A stretch of 48,262 nt of DNA from Candidatus Zambryskiibacteriota bacterium. Its GTDB lineage: Bacteria; Patescibacteriota; Minisyncoccia; Phycocordibacterales; Zambryskibacteraceae. The stretch is taken from NCBI GenBank assembly GCA_016177225.1, contig JACOVQ010000006.1, positions 1 to 48,262 of the forward strand. The letters are read 5' to 3'. Below the pieces are notes generated by a model that worked only from the letters and a program-made list of their open reading frames with translations, was not told where the DNA came from and did no database searches. Shown here one piece after another: positions 26,274-35,609 of this stretch. Made by a program: the position numbers and the translations under genes. How positions within the stretch are numbered: position 1 is the first letter of the stretch; each line of letters begins with the position of its first letter.

Positions 26274-26508
26274 CCCCGGCTTTTTTGAGGACAGAGTGGG
26301 CGCCGCGTTTGTTGATAGTTTTGATGGCGCGAGTGGAGAGAGTGAGAGTAATGGTCTTTTTCAGTTCCGGTATGTAAATGCGTTTTTTCTGGAGATTGGG
26401 GTACTTCCTAACCATCCCGGTAGGGTTAAATTTGGTCGCGCGGGTTCTATTGGAGTAGCCACCTCCAATTATGGAACCCTTCTTTAATACCGGGCAAATT
26501 TTCGCCAT
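26266..26508 (-). CDS. rpmB: 50S ribosomal protein bL28
   Basis: GGGYSNRTRATKFNPTG...KYPNLQKKRIYIPELKKTITLTLSTRAIKTI. Confidence 0.9.
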   Translation of the reverse strand: MAKICPVLKKGSIIGGGYSNRTRATKFNPTGMVRKYPNLQKKRIYIPELKKTITLTLSTRAIKTINKRGAHSVLKKAGVI

Positions 26509-26576
26509 CCCATTAGAAATTAGTACTTTTTGATAATTTGGTCATAACCTTATGCCCCGTTGCATTTCTAACGGGA
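26508..26576 (-). promoter_or_regulatory. Start-codon-abutting stem element (element C) of rpmB
   Basis: In rpmB sense: TCCCGTTAGAAAT...ATTTCTAATGGGA with the start ATG at the end; competing CCCGTT/AACGGG hairpin. Confidence 0.45.
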
Positions 26577-26601
26577 CAGGTAGTTGCGATATACTAGCAC
26601 T

Positions 26602-27204
26602 ATGGATTTTGTATTTCAAATCGCCGTGCTCATCATGTCTGTCGTGATACACGAAGTTTCTCACGGCTATGCGGCGGCGATGCTCGGCGATAACACCGCC
26701 CGCTACCAAGGCCGCCTCACTCTCAACCCTCTCAAACACCTCGACCCTATCGGCTCGATACTCGTGCCCACGCTTGCTTACTTATTTGGCGGTTTTCTTT
26801 TTGGCTGGGCAAAGCCGGTTCCTTATAATCCCTATAACTTGAAACCGGGGCGCTGGTCTGAAGCAATGGTGGCGGCTGCCGGCCCAATTGCCAACATCTC
26901 CGTGGCGATAATCTTCGGTATCATTTTACGCACGGCCGGCAATCTTAACTCCGCCTTTACTCAAATTTTGGCAATCATCGTGCTCATCAATATCGTCCTT
27001 GCCGTTTTCAACCTTGTGCCGATACCGCCTCTCGACGGTTCCAAGCTCATCTTTGCCATTTTCCCAAATAAAATTCCTCAAATTAGAGATTTCTTTGAAC
27101 GGTACGGGCTAATGCTCATTATTTTCTTCATTCTCTTTCTCTGGCAGTCGATTTCTCCTTTAATTATCTGGATATTCAGGCTTATTACTGGTGTTGCTTT
27201 TTAG
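26602..27204 (+). CDS. Site-2 protease family (peptidase M50) membrane protein
   Basis: VVIHEVSHGYAAAMLGD and NLVPIPPLDGSKL; start set to ATG26602 (TATACT 6 nt upstream). Confidence 0.92.
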   Translation: MDFVFQIAVLIMSVVIHEVSHGYAAAMLGDNTARYQGRLTLNPLKHLDPIGSILVPTLAYLFGGFLFGWAKPVPYNPYNLKPGRWSEAMVAAAGPIANISVAIIFGIILRTAGNLNSAFTQILAIIVLINIVLAVFNLVPIPPLDGSKLIFAIFPNKIPQIRDFFERYGLMLIIFFILFLWQSISPLIIWIFRLITGVAF

Positions 27205-27231
27205 AGATTTTTCTAGTAATGTATCCTCTCG

Positions 27232-27645
27232 ATGTCAACCATTAATCAGTTAGTTAAAAAGAAGAGGTATAAAACGGCTCGCAAGAATAAGTCTGTGGCT
27301 TTGACGCGCGGTTTTAATACCAAAAAGAATCGGCCAGTATTTTATATGTCTCCGTTTAAGCGCGGCGTGGCGACCAAAGTAACGACTAAAACTCCCCGCA
27401 AGCCCAACTCCGCTATTCGCAAAATTGCCAGAGTTCGTCTTACCAATGGCATGGAAATTACCGCCTATATTCCCGGCATTGGGCACAATTTGCAAGAACA
27501 CTCGGTGGTGCTTGTGCGAGGCGGCCGCGTGAAAGATGTTAACCTCCGATACCAAATCGTTCGCGGCGTGCTTGACGCGACCGGCGTAGAGACGAGGCGG
27601 CAAGCTCGCAGCCAATACGGCGCTAAAAGACCGAAGAGTAAATAA
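27232..27645 (+). CDS. rpsL: 30S ribosomal protein uS12
   Basis: [18 protein letters not shown]-type core, [22 protein letters not shown]. Confidence 0.97.
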   Translation: MSTINQLVKKKRYKTARKNKSVALTRGFNTKKNRPVFYMSPFKRGVATKVTTKTPRKPNSAIRKIARVRLTNGMEITAYIPGIGHNLQEHSVVLVRGGRVKDVNLRYQIVRGVLDATGVETRRQARSQYGAKRPKSK

Positions 27646-27647
27646 AT

Positions 27648-28118
27648 ATGCGGCGCAAACTTAAAACAAAGCCGAAAATAGTTCCAGATTTTACCTACGA
27701 CTCGGAAAAAGTGGCGAAATTTATCAATTACTGTATGCAAGAAGGCAAGAAGAACACCGCCCGCACCATTGTCTACAAATCTTTCGACATAATTAAAGAG
27801 AAAACGAAGAATCGAAATCCTTTGGAAGTGTTTGAAACCGCGCTGAAAAATACCGGACCGACAATGGAGGTGCGTTCCAGACGTGTTGGAGGCGCTAACT
27901 ACCAAATTCCTCGCGAAGTCCGTCCGGAACGCCGCCAATATTTGTCTATGAAGTGGATTATTGATGCCGCTCGCTCGAAGAAAGGCAAGGCTATGGCAGA
28001 AAAGTTAGCAGAAGAGATTATCTCTGCTTCAAACAACGAAGGAGATGCAATCAAGAAACGTGAAAATACTCACAAGATGGCTGAAGCCAACAAAGCCTTC
28101 GCGCATTTCGCTTGGTAA
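27648..28118 (+). CDS. rpsG: 30S ribosomal protein uS7
   Basis: [43 protein letters not shown]. Confidence 0.97.
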   Translation: MRRKLKTKPKIVPDFTYDSEKVAKFINYCMQEGKKNTARTIVYKSFDIIKEKTKNRNPLEVFETALKNTGPTMEVRSRRVGGANYQIPREVRPERRQYLSMKWIIDAARSKKGKAMAEKLAEEIISASNNEGDAIKKRENTHKMAEANKAFAHFAW

Positions 28119-28121
28119 TTT

Positions 28122-30242
28122 ATGAACAGAGATTATCCTCTAGAAAGAGTCAGAAATTTTGGCATTATCGCGCATATTGACGCGGGGAAAACGACTACGA
28201 GCGAGCGCGTGCTTTTTTATACCGGTTCGCAACACAAAATCGGGGAAGTGCATGAAGGAGAAACTACGACAGACTGGATGGAGCAAGAGCGCGAGCGTGG
28301 CATCACTATCACCGCCGCCGCGGTTACCTGTTTTTGGAAAAATACTCGCTTCAATATCATCGATACTCCGGGGCATATCGATTTCACCGTGGAAGTTAAA
28401 AGGTCTCTCAGAGTTTTAGACGGCGCGGTCGTCGTCTTCGACGGCGTGGCCGGAGTAGAACCGCAGTCCGAGACTAACTGGCGCTACGCCGAAGAGGCTC
28501 ATGTGCCGCGAGTTTGTTTTGTAAATAAATTAGATAGAACGGGCGCATCTTTTGAACGTTCATATCAATCTATCTTGAATCGTCTTTCTAAAAAAGCTGT
28601 TCGCATGCAGATTCCGATTGGAGAAGAAGGCAATCATGAAGGCATCATCGACCTTTTGAAACTGAAGGCTTACTATTTCGAAGGGGATATGGGCAATAAA
28701 GTTGTGGAGAAAGAAATTCCAGAAAATCTGAAAGCGGATTCCGAGAAGTATCGAAGAGAACTTATTGAAAGGATTGTAGAAAATGACGAAGATTTGATGA
28801 GCTTGTATCTTGAAGGCAAAGAAATTTCTCTCGACGAGCTTAAAAAAACTTTAAGAAAAGCCGTTATTGAAAACAAGATTTTCCCAGTGCTCACAGGTTC
28901 TGCTTTGAAGAATAAAGGAGTGCAACTAGTACTCGACGCGGTGGTAGATTATTTACCGTCTCCATTAGATATTCCACCGGTCAAAGGCATTGACCCTCGC
29001 ACCGGAGAAGAGGTAGAGCGCAAGGCTTCAGATACGGAACCCTTCGCGGCGCTTGCTTTCAAACTCCAAGCGGACCCGTTTGTGGGACAACTGACATTTT
29101 TTAGAGTCTACTCTGGCACAATCGAGAGCGGTAGTTATATCTATAATTCAACCACCGGCTCCAAAGAACGCCTTGGCCGCATCGTGCGCCTTCAAGCCGA
29201 CAAGCGCGAAGAAGTGAAAAAAGTTTTTGCCGGAGAAATCGCGGCCGCCGTCGGTCTTAAGGATGCGAAGACTTCCCATACATTTTCTGACGAAAATAAT
29301 CCGATTGTCTTAGACCAGATAAAATTTCCAGAGCCGGTTATATCTTTGCGCATTGAACCGAAAACCAAAGCCGACCAAGAGAAAATGGGCATGGCACTTA
29401 AGCGCCTTTCGGACGAAGACCCGACTTTCAAAATTAAATCAGACCAAGAGACTGGCGAGACGGTCATTATGGGCATGGGCGAATTGCACTTGGAAATTAT
29501 CGTCGACCGCATGAAGCGCGAGTTCGGGGTGGAAGCTAATGTTGGTAAGCCGCAAGTGGCTTACAAAGAGACTATCCGGGGTGAAGCAGAAGTGGAAAAT
29601 AAATACATCAAGCAAACCGGAGGCAAAGGCCAGTATGGACACGTTAAAATTAAGATTAAGCCTCTGCCTCAATATGACCCGGAAGAAAAAGTGCCGAAGA
29701 ATGCTCATCGAGAACCTGGATTTGAATTTATCAACGCTATCAAAGGCGGTGTCATTCCCCAGGAATTTATCCCGGCGGTAGAGAAGGGTGTGCGTGAAGC
29801 GATGGATAGAGGAATACTTGCAGGTTATAAAATGACGGATATTTCGTGCGAATTAAATTATGGTTCTTACCACGACGTTGACTCTTCTGAAATTGCCTAC
29901 AAAATTGCAGCCTCACAAGCCTTTCAAGAAGCGGCTAAAAAGGCACGCCCAGTGCTTCTCGAGCCAATTATGAAAATAGAAGTGGTAATGCCGGAGAAGT
30001 TTATGGGTGACATTACCGGCAACCTCTCCGGCAAGCGCGGGCAAATCGAGGCGATGGAAGACCGTGGCGAACTCAAAGTGGTGCGCGCCAAAGTGCCTCT
30101 CTCAGAAATGTTCGGTTATGTTACATCTCTCCGCTCAATGACCGAAGGCCGCGGCTCATCGACTATGGAATTCGACCATTATGCTGTTGTGCCAACTAAT
30201 GTGGCGCAGGGAATTATTGAGGCGCGTACTGGTGGAAAATAG
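28122..30242 (+). CDS. fusA: Elongation factor G
   Basis: [22 protein letters not shown]; full-length EF-G. Confidence 0.98.
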   Translation: MNRDYPLERVRNFGIIAHIDAGKTTTSERVLFYTGSQHKIGEVHEGETTTDWMEQERERGITITAAAVTCFWKNTRFNIIDTPGHIDFTVEVKRSLRVLDGAVVVFDGVAGVEPQSETNWRYAEEAHVPRVCFVNKLDRTGASFERSYQSILNRLSKKAVRMQIPIGEEGNHEGIIDLLKLKAYYFEGDMGNKVVEKEIPENLKADSEKYRRELIERIVENDEDLMSLYLEGKEISLDELKKTLRKAVIENKIFPVLTGSALKNKGVQLVLDAVVDYLPSPLDIPPVKGIDPRTGEEVERKASDTEPFAALAFKLQADPFVGQLTFFRVYSGTIESGSYIYNSTTGSKERLGRIVRLQADKREEVKKVFAGEIAAAVGLKDAKTSHTFSDENNPIVLDQIKFPEPVISLRIEPKTKADQEKMGMALKRLSDEDPTFKIKSDQETGETVIMGMGELHLEIIVDRMKREFGVEANVGKPQVAYKETIRGEAEVENKYIKQTGGKGQYGHVKIKIKPLPQYDPEEKVPKNAHREPGFEFINAIKGGVIPQEFIPAVEKGVREAMDRGILAGYKMTDISCELNYGSYHDVDSSEIAYKIAASQAFQEAAKKARPVLLEPIMKIEVVMPEKFMGDITGNLSGKRGQIEAMEDRGELKVVRAKVPLSEMFGYVTSLRSMTEGRGSSTMEFDHYAVVPTNVAQGIIEARTGGK

Positions 30243-30252
30243 TTATCATCGA

Positions 30253-30287
30253 CCCGCCCGCTAACGCCTGAGCGTAGCGATGGCGGG
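30253..30287. repeat. REP-like palindrome
   Basis: CCCGCCCGCTAACGC-CTGA-GCGTAGCGATGGCGGG imperfect 14-bp stem. Confidence 0.6.
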
Positions 30288-30430
30288 CGGGAGCAAGAAC
30301 AGGTGGCAAATGAGCCTTATTTTAAGCCATTCAGGAAGAGATGGAAAAAGAACATCGGAGACTGGAAAGGGTTTCCGACGAATCGAGAGCCAAACGTTCT
30401 GGTCGCATCGATTAGTTCTTTTGGAGTTTT

Positions 30431-30464
30431 GAAAGGTCTTCACGTAAAAAACCTTTCTTGGTTT
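30431..30464 (+). terminator. Terminator-like hairpin
   Basis: GAAAGGT / ACCTTTC (30431-30457) followed by TTGGTTT. Confidence 0.4.
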
Positions 30465-30467
30465 ATT

Positions 30468-30565
30468 GGGAAATCACGCGGTTCGTGATTTCCCTTCTTA
30501 TTCAGCCCACTGAAAGTTTAGTGGGTTGATAGGAATTCATAGAAAGCGGGTTACCGCACTGGTTT
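30468..30565 (+). repeat. Structured repeat, copy 1
   Basis: GGGAAATCACG-CGGTT-CGTGATTTCCC TTCTTATTCAG [stem] TTGATAGGA ... GCGGGTTACCGCACTGGTTT. Confidence 0.75.
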
Positions 30566-30615
30566 GAAAACTCTGTAAGTCCTGACCGAAGGGCAGGCAA
30601 GAGTAAGGAGGATAT

Positions 30616-30801
30616 ATGAATTATGATGAGATTATGACCCTAACACACGAGCTTCGGCTCGAGCTGTTAGTGGCGGTGGAGACGGTGGCGCATCATGCTG
30701 ATGTGCCGCTCAATCTGACTGACGCCGAGGGTGACACCCACTCTCGTCCCATGGCGGATGTCCTGCGGGACATCCGCAAGTTCCGACGCTTCGGAACTTA
30801 A
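30616..30801 (+). CDS. 61-aa hypothetical protein
   Basis: AAGGAGG SD 6 nt upstream; lies between the two repeat copies. Confidence 0.6.
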   Translation: MNYDEIMTLTHELRLELLVAVETVAHHADVPLNLTDAEGDTHSRPMADVLRDIRKFRRFGT

Positions 30802-30809
30802 AGGTTTTC

Positions 30810-30902
30810 GGGGAATCACGCGGTTCGTGATTCCCCTTCTTATTCAGTCCGTCACATAAGTGATAGATTGATAGGATGAAGGCGGGTTACCGCACTGGTT
30901 TT
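30810..30902 (+). repeat. Structured repeat, copy 2
   Basis: GGGGAATCACG-CGGTT-CGTGATTCCCC TTCTTATTCAG [different stem] TTGATAGGA ... GCGGGTTACCGCACTGGTTT. Confidence 0.75.
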
Positions 30903-30970
30903 ATTCCACACTCGACACCGACTTAAACGAAAGTAACAGCGGATTACAGAAGTGTGAGTGGAGATATGAT

Positions 30971-31252
30971 ATGGAACCGATTTTTTTCGATCTAGAAAAT
31001 GACCGTGCGGTTTTGGAACATGTGACCAGCGATTTAATCGCATGGGCGCACAAAACTCGCCGAGCCCACACGGATGGCGCGTGGGTAAAATGTAATAATT
31101 GCTGGGAGAAAAAGTTCCTAGGCGACGAAGTACTCGTCGTGTATGAAACACGAGGCGAAGTAGTATACAAAAATGTGTACTGCTCTGTATTGTGCCAACG
31201 GCAATACAGACTGAAAAGCCTCGCCAAGAAACAACGTTGGGCAAATAAGTAA
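30971..31252 (+). CDS. 93-aa hypothetical protein with Cys pairs (possible zinc-binding)
   Basis: VKCNNCWEK...YCSVLCQRQYR; upstream GTGGAG and ATG. Confidence 0.6.
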   Translation: MEPIFFDLENDRAVLEHVTSDLIAWAHKTRRAHTDGAWVKCNNCWEKKFLGDEVLVVYETRGEVVYKNVYCSVLCQRQYRLKSLAKKQRWANK

Positions 31253-31270
31253 TGTTCCTTTTGGCAGCTT

Positions 31271-31300
31271 AGCCCCGATGCGCGTGCGCGCATCGGGGCT
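31271..31300. terminator. Bidirectional terminator
   Basis: 14-bp perfect stem AGCCCCGATGCGCG-TG-CGCGCATCGGGGCT between convergent genes. Confidence 0.8.
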
Positions 31301-31305
31301 TGTTG

Positions 31306-31503
31306 TTACATATGGATGAGTTGTCGACGGGTCCGATGGCGTTCGTCGGCTCTTCTCTGTCTCGTGAATTGAGCCGAACTCTGACGGTTCACTGGAAAGG
31401 CTACAACAGTCCTGCTGGCTTCTTTCGGTGTTTTTTCTGGTGTAAATTCGGCGTCCAATCTTCTGTGCTCGAGTTCTAAAGCGTAATCCATTGCCCAGTC
31501 CAT
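31306..31503 (-). CDS. 65-aa hypothetical protein
   Basis: GAGGAGG SD 7 nt before ATG on minus strand. Confidence 0.55.
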   Translation of the reverse strand: MDWAMDYALELEHRRLDAEFTPEKTPKEASRTVVAFPVNRQSSAQFTRQRRADERHRTRRQLIHM

Positions 31504-31561
31504 ACTGTTACCTCCTCTCTCTTTATACCACTCGAAGTATTATTGAGAAAGGGATAAACTA

Positions 31562-31590
31562 TTGACTCTTACCGGTCCTTTGTGTACCAT
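31562..31590 (+). promoter_or_regulatory. tuf promoter
   Basis: TTGACT, 17-nt spacer, TACCAT. Confidence 0.5.
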
Positions 31591-31656
31591 AGCGCTTACG
31601 CGTTTTACCGTGCGATGCTCTTTGAGATTCTCTCAATATCGAGGATTATGCGGTTT

Positions 31657-31746
31657 ATCCTGTTAGAAGCAGGTCGCGGTCAGTGAGCTAATCAATAACT
31701 ACTGATAGTCTTTCGTTGAAACCGTGACCGCGGCTTCTAACAGGAT
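31657..31746 (+). promoter_or_regulatory. Element A: structured tuf leader
   Basis: ATCCTGTTAGAAGC/GCTTCTAACAGGAT plus CGCGGTCA/TGACCGCG stems. Confidence 0.55.
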
Positions 31747-31787
31747 TAGTATGCGTATTAATTTTAACTATTTAATTTATCAAAACT

Positions 31788-32981
31788 ATGGCAGCAGAAT
31801 TTGACAGGTCCAAGCCGCACATTAATGTAGGCACCATCGGTCACGTTGACCACGGCAAGACCACCCTTACGGCCGCAATTCTTAACGTGCTTCATCGCGC
31901 AGGCAAGAAAGCGACCGTGAAGAATGTCGACCAAATCGACAATTCTCCCGAAGAGAAAGCCCGTGGCATTACTATCGCCCTCTCACACTCCGAGTACGAA
32001 ACTGACGTAAGACACTACGCTCACGTCGACGCTCCCGGTCACGCAGATTACATCAAAAACATGATTACCGGGGCCGCTCAAATGGACGGCGCTATTTTGG
32101 TGGTGGCGGCCACTGACGGCGTGATGCCTCAGACTCGCGAGCACATTCTTCTTGCCAAGCAAGTCGGTGTGCCGAAAATCGTGGTATTTCTCAACAAGTG
32201 TGATCAGGTTTCTGACAAGGAACTCATTGCTTTGGTTGAAGAAGAAGTTCGAGACCTCTTAAACAAGTACGAATATGACGGCAAAAACGCTCCGGTTATC
32301 AAGGGTTCGGCCCTTAAGGCTCTCGAAGCTTCCGGCGTAGACGATGAATGGTCTAAGCAGATACTTGCTCTTACTGATGCTCTCGACACTTACTTTCCAA
32401 TTCCGATTCGCGAAACCGATAAACCGTTTCTTATGCCTATCGAGGACATTTTCTCCATTGAAGGCCGGGGCACGGTAGTAACTGGACGTATTGAGAGAGG
32501 CAAGGTAAAAGTGGGTGAGGAAGTTGAAATTATCGGTATCAAAGATACTGCGAAGACCACTGTTACAGGCATCGAGATGTTTAACAAAAGTCTTCAAGAA
32601 GGCATTGCCGGAGACAACGCCGGAGTGCTTCTTCGAGGCGTGAAGAAAGAAGACTTGCATCGCGGACAGGTTCTTGCTAAACCAGGAAGCGTGACTCCGC
32701 ATACCGAGTTTACCGCCGAGGTTTACATCTTAAAGAAAGAAGAAGGCGGACGACACACCCCATTCTTTACTGGTTACAAGCCTCAATTCTACATCCGTAC
32801 TACCGATGTTACCGGCGAAGTCACCCTCGCCGAAGGTGTAGAAATGGTAATGCCCGGCGACACGGCAACCTTTACTGTTAAATTGGTCGCTCCAGTCGCG
32901 CTTGAGAATGAACAGCGCTTCGCCATCCGCGAAGGAGGCAAGACTGTTGGCGCCGGTGTTGTGACTAAGGTCGTTAAGTAA
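31788..32981 (+). CDS. tuf: Elongation factor Tu
   Basis: [19 protein letters not shown]; full-length EF-Tu. Confidence 0.98.
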   Translation: MAAEFDRSKPHINVGTIGHVDHGKTTLTAAILNVLHRAGKKATVKNVDQIDNSPEEKARGITIALSHSEYETDVRHYAHVDAPGHADYIKNMITGAAQMDGAILVVAATDGVMPQTREHILLAKQVGVPKIVVFLNKCDQVSDKELIALVEEEVRDLLNKYEYDGKNAPVIKGSALKALEASGVDDEWSKQILALTDALDTYFPIPIRETDKPFLMPIEDIFSIEGRGTVVTGRIERGKVKVGEEVEIIGIKDTAKTTVTGIEMFNKSLQEGIAGDNAGVLLRGVKKEDLHRGQVLAKPGSVTPHTEFTAEVYILKKEEGGRHTPFFTGYKPQFYIRTTDVTGEVTLAEGVEMVMPGDTATFTVKLVAPVALENEQRFAIREGGKTVGAGVVTKVVK

Positions 32982-32982
32982 A

Positions 32983-33372
32983 ATGGCAAAGGCGGTCCCC
33001 TTAAAAAAACAAACCGCCTCAACGGCGGTCCGCCGAAAAGGCGAAAAAGCTCCTAAAGAGGAAGCTGTTGGTCGGTTGCGTATTCGGGTTCAGGCTTACG
33101 AGTCAAAGATTCTTGACCTTTCGGTCAAGCAAATTATCGACACCGCCTTGCGCTACGACGCCAAGATTCAAGGTCCGATTCCTCTGCCGACCGCAATCAA
33201 AAAATACACTGTTAATCGCGCCCCGTTCGTCTACAAAAACGCCCGGGAGCAGTTTGAGATGAGAATACACAAACGCTTGATTGACATCGTTAATCCGACG
33301 CCCAAAATTATCGAATCGTTGACTAACCTCTCGCTGCCAAGCGGGGTCAACATCGACGTCAAGATGGTATGA
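32983..33372 (+). CDS. rpsJ: 30S ribosomal protein uS10 with basic N-terminal extension
   Basis: LRIRVQAYESKILDLSVKQIIDTA, GPIPLPT. Confidence 0.95.
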   Translation: MAKAVPLKKQTASTAVRRKGEKAPKEEAVGRLRIRVQAYESKILDLSVKQIIDTALRYDAKIQGPIPLPTAIKKYTVNRAPFVYKNAREQFEMRIHKRLIDIVNPTPKIIESLTNLSLPSGVNIDVKMV

Positions 33373-33794
33373 AAGCAAAAAAAATAAACATGACGCAAAT
33401 TTTTGCTGAAACAGGCGAAGTACAACCTGTAACCTTAGTCGTAGCCGAAAATAAAGAGGAAGTAAGTAATCTGTCGGAAGGAGCGATAGTAACTGTCTCA
33501 GGTACATCCAAGGGTAAAGGCTTTCAGGGTGTGGTCAAAAGACACGGATTCAGAGGAGGCCCAAGGTCACACGGGCAAAAACATTCTGAACGCGAGCCGG
33601 GCTCCATCGGCGGCGGCGGCCGCGCCGGTGGGCGAGTAGCCAAAGGTATGCGCATGGCTGGTCGGATGGGCGGCGAGCGCGTGACGGTAAAAAATCTCAA
33701 ATTGATTAAAATATCGCCGGAATCAGGCGAGATTTATATCCAAGGGGCTGTCCCGGGAAGGAGGGGAAGTAAAGTAGAGATTAAAGCGAAATAA
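33369..33794 (+). CDS. rplC: 50S ribosomal protein uL3 (shortened, 141 aa)
   Basis: VTGTSKGKGF-type motif SGTSKGKGFQGVVKRHGFRGG...PGSIGGGG...GAVPGRRGSKVEI. Confidence 0.92.
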   Translation: MKAKKINMTQIFAETGEVQPVTLVVAENKEEVSNLSEGAIVTVSGTSKGKGFQGVVKRHGFRGGPRSHGQKHSEREPGSIGGGGRAGGRVAKGMRMAGRMGGERVTVKNLKLIKISPESGEIYIQGAVPGRRGSKVEIKAK

Positions 33795-34424
33795 ATGGAA
33801 GTAACAATTCATAACATTAAAGGAGAAAAAGTCAGGACAATTAATTTGCCTGAAAATGTTTTCGCCGTGCGTTGGAATGCCGATTTGGTAAAACAAGTGG
33901 TTGACTCTATGCTCTCTTCGGTCAGAATTCCTGTCGCGCATACAAAAAATCGGGGCGAAGTGCGCGGCGGCGGCAGAAAACCTTGGCAGCAAAAGGGGAC
34001 AGGTCGCGCCAGGCATGGTTCGACGCGCTCGCCTATCTGGAGGCACGGAGGCGTGGCTCACGGGCCAAGAAATGAAAAGAATTTTCTCCGCAAAGTTTCG
34101 AAGAAAATGAAAACGAAAGCTTTATACGCGATTCTTTCTCGTAAATTCAAAGAAGGAGAAATCATTTTTGTAGATTCTCTTAAACCGAGTGCGGCCAAAA
34201 CCAAAGAAGGAGTAAAAGCTCTCAAAGGATTTTCGAATATTTTATCTAAGAAGAGAAATGCCGCAGTCTTGGCTCTTGCGGAGAAAAATAGAGAAACGGA
34301 ACGCGCTTACAGAAACATTGGCAATATTGAAATTATTGAAGCTAGGAACTTAAATCCGCTCTCGCTTCTGCGGTATAAATATCTCGTAATGGAAAATCCC
34401 CAATTATGGCTAAAGCAAAAGTAG
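33795..34424 (+). CDS. rplD: 50S ribosomal protein uL4
   Basis: HTKNRGEVRGGGRKPWQQKGTGRARHGSTRSPIWRHGGVAHGP. Confidence 0.96.
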   Translation: MEVTIHNIKGEKVRTINLPENVFAVRWNADLVKQVVDSMLSSVRIPVAHTKNRGEVRGGGRKPWQQKGTGRARHGSTRSPIWRHGGVAHGPRNEKNFLRKVSKKMKTKALYAILSRKFKEGEIIFVDSLKPSAAKTKEGVKALKGFSNILSKKRNAAVLALAEKNRETERAYRNIGNIEIIEARNLNPLSLLRYKYLVMENPQLWLKQK

Positions 34425-34660
34425 AACTGAACAAAAAGATTATTTTAGGCCCTTGTATTACCGAGAAAGCGATGATTGGTGCTGACAAAAACGACGTCTA
34501 TGCTTTCAATGTTACTAAATCTGTCAACAAACACGCTATCGCGCTTGCTATCAAAGAGGCTTATCAAGTTACTCCTAAAAAAATTAATGTTACTAACGCT
34601 GGCGAAAACAAAAAGGCCTATGTTTATCTGAAAAAAGGGGACAAAATTGAAATTATCTAA
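34406..34660 (+). CDS. rplW: 50S ribosomal protein uL23
   Basis: GPCITEKAMI...YAFNVTKSVNKHAIALAIKEAYQV. Confidence 0.94.
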   Translation: MAKAKVELNKKIILGPCITEKAMIGADKNDVYAFNVTKSVNKHAIALAIKEAYQVTPKKINVTNAGENKKAYVYLKKGDKIEII

Positions 34661-35500
34661 ATGAAAAGTTATAAACCGACAACTAAATCGCGCCGAGGCA
34701 TGTCAGGAATTAATTTCCGAAAAGTTTTGACTGGAAGCAAGCCAGAAAAGTCTTTGGTTTCCGGATTCAAGCGCGGAGTGGGCAGAAATAAACAAGGCCG
34801 CATTACCACGCGGCACAAGGGCGGCGGACACAAGCGCCTTTATCGCAACGTTGATTTTTCTTATGGTAAATACGATGTGCCGTTCACTATTAAAACTGTT
34901 GAGTATGACCCAAACCGCTCTGGATTCATCGGCCTTGCGGTATATCTAGACGGAGAAAAAAAATATGTGCTCTTGCATAACTCGGCGAAAGTTGGCGAGA
35001 CTTACATAATTTCTGAAAAAGCGCCGCAAACTCCGGGTAATAGGTTGCCTCTCAGCAATATTAATATCGGCACTTTCGTCTATAACGTAGAACTAAAAGC
35101 TAAGGATGGGGCCAAGCTCGCCCGTTCCGGTGGCAATTATGCCGAGGTGGTGGCCAATGAAGGTAACTATGTTTTTTTAAAAATGCCTTCCACAGAAGTG
35201 CGTAAGGTGCCCGCAAATGCTTGGGCTTCTATCGGTGAAGTTTCTAATAATGAAAACCGTTTAATTAACTTCGGTAAAGCGGGACGCTCTCGTTGGCTCG
35301 GCATCCGCCCGACGGTGCGCGGCACCGCTATGAACCCGGTTGACCATCCTCACGGAGGAGGCGAAGGCAGGCAAGGCCGCGGCCGCCGCCGGGCTATTTC
35401 TATATATGGTAAGCCCACTGGCAAAGGCCAAAAGTCCCGCCGCGCCAAAAAATATTCAAACAAATTTATCATTTCCCGCCGAAAGGTAGGGAAGAAATAA
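34661..35500 (+). CDS. rplB: 50S ribosomal protein uL2
   Basis: GRITTRHKGGGHKRLYR; RGTAMNPVDHPHGGGEGR. Confidence 0.98.
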   Translation: MKSYKPTTKSRRGMSGINFRKVLTGSKPEKSLVSGFKRGVGRNKQGRITTRHKGGGHKRLYRNVDFSYGKYDVPFTIKTVEYDPNRSGFIGLAVYLDGEKKYVLLHNSAKVGETYIISEKAPQTPGNRLPLSNINIGTFVYNVELKAKDGAKLARSGGNYAEVVANEGNYVFLKMPSTEVRKVPANAWASIGEVSNNENRLINFGKAGRSRWLGIRPTVRGTAMNPVDHPHGGGEGRQGRGRRRAISIYGKPTGKGQKSRRAKKYSNKFIISRRKVGKK

Positions 35501-35501
35501 T

Positions 35502-35529
35502 TTGACTTCCTATTTTATATCTGTAATGT
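35502..35529 (+). promoter_or_regulatory. rplJ promoter
   Basis: TTGACT, 16-nt spacer, TAATGT. Confidence 0.45.
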
Positions 35530-35535
35530 ATTGCT

Positions 35536-35604
35536 CATAAGGTCAAAGACAGCAGGCGTCCGCCAGCCGGTGGAAGAAGACCTGCCGAGACAAATGGCCT
35601 TATG
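35536..35604 (+). ncRNA. Ribosomal protein L10 leader
   Basis: CATAAGG/CCTTATG closing stem, internal GCAGG/CCTGC stem and kink-turn-like GAGACAAAT, immediately before rplJ. Confidence 0.7.
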
Positions 35605-35609
35605 GAAAT

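Noticed and set aside
30468-30902. Integron attC sites for the structured repeats between fusA and tuf
   Set aside because: No RYYYAAC...GTTRRRY core pair and no integron integrase; the tyrosine recombinase at 220-1104 is Xer-like.
30852-31293. Two overlapping 130-aa minus-strand ORFs
   Set aside because: Antisense to the SD-bearing 93-aa gene and structured repeat; no recognisable domains or RBS.
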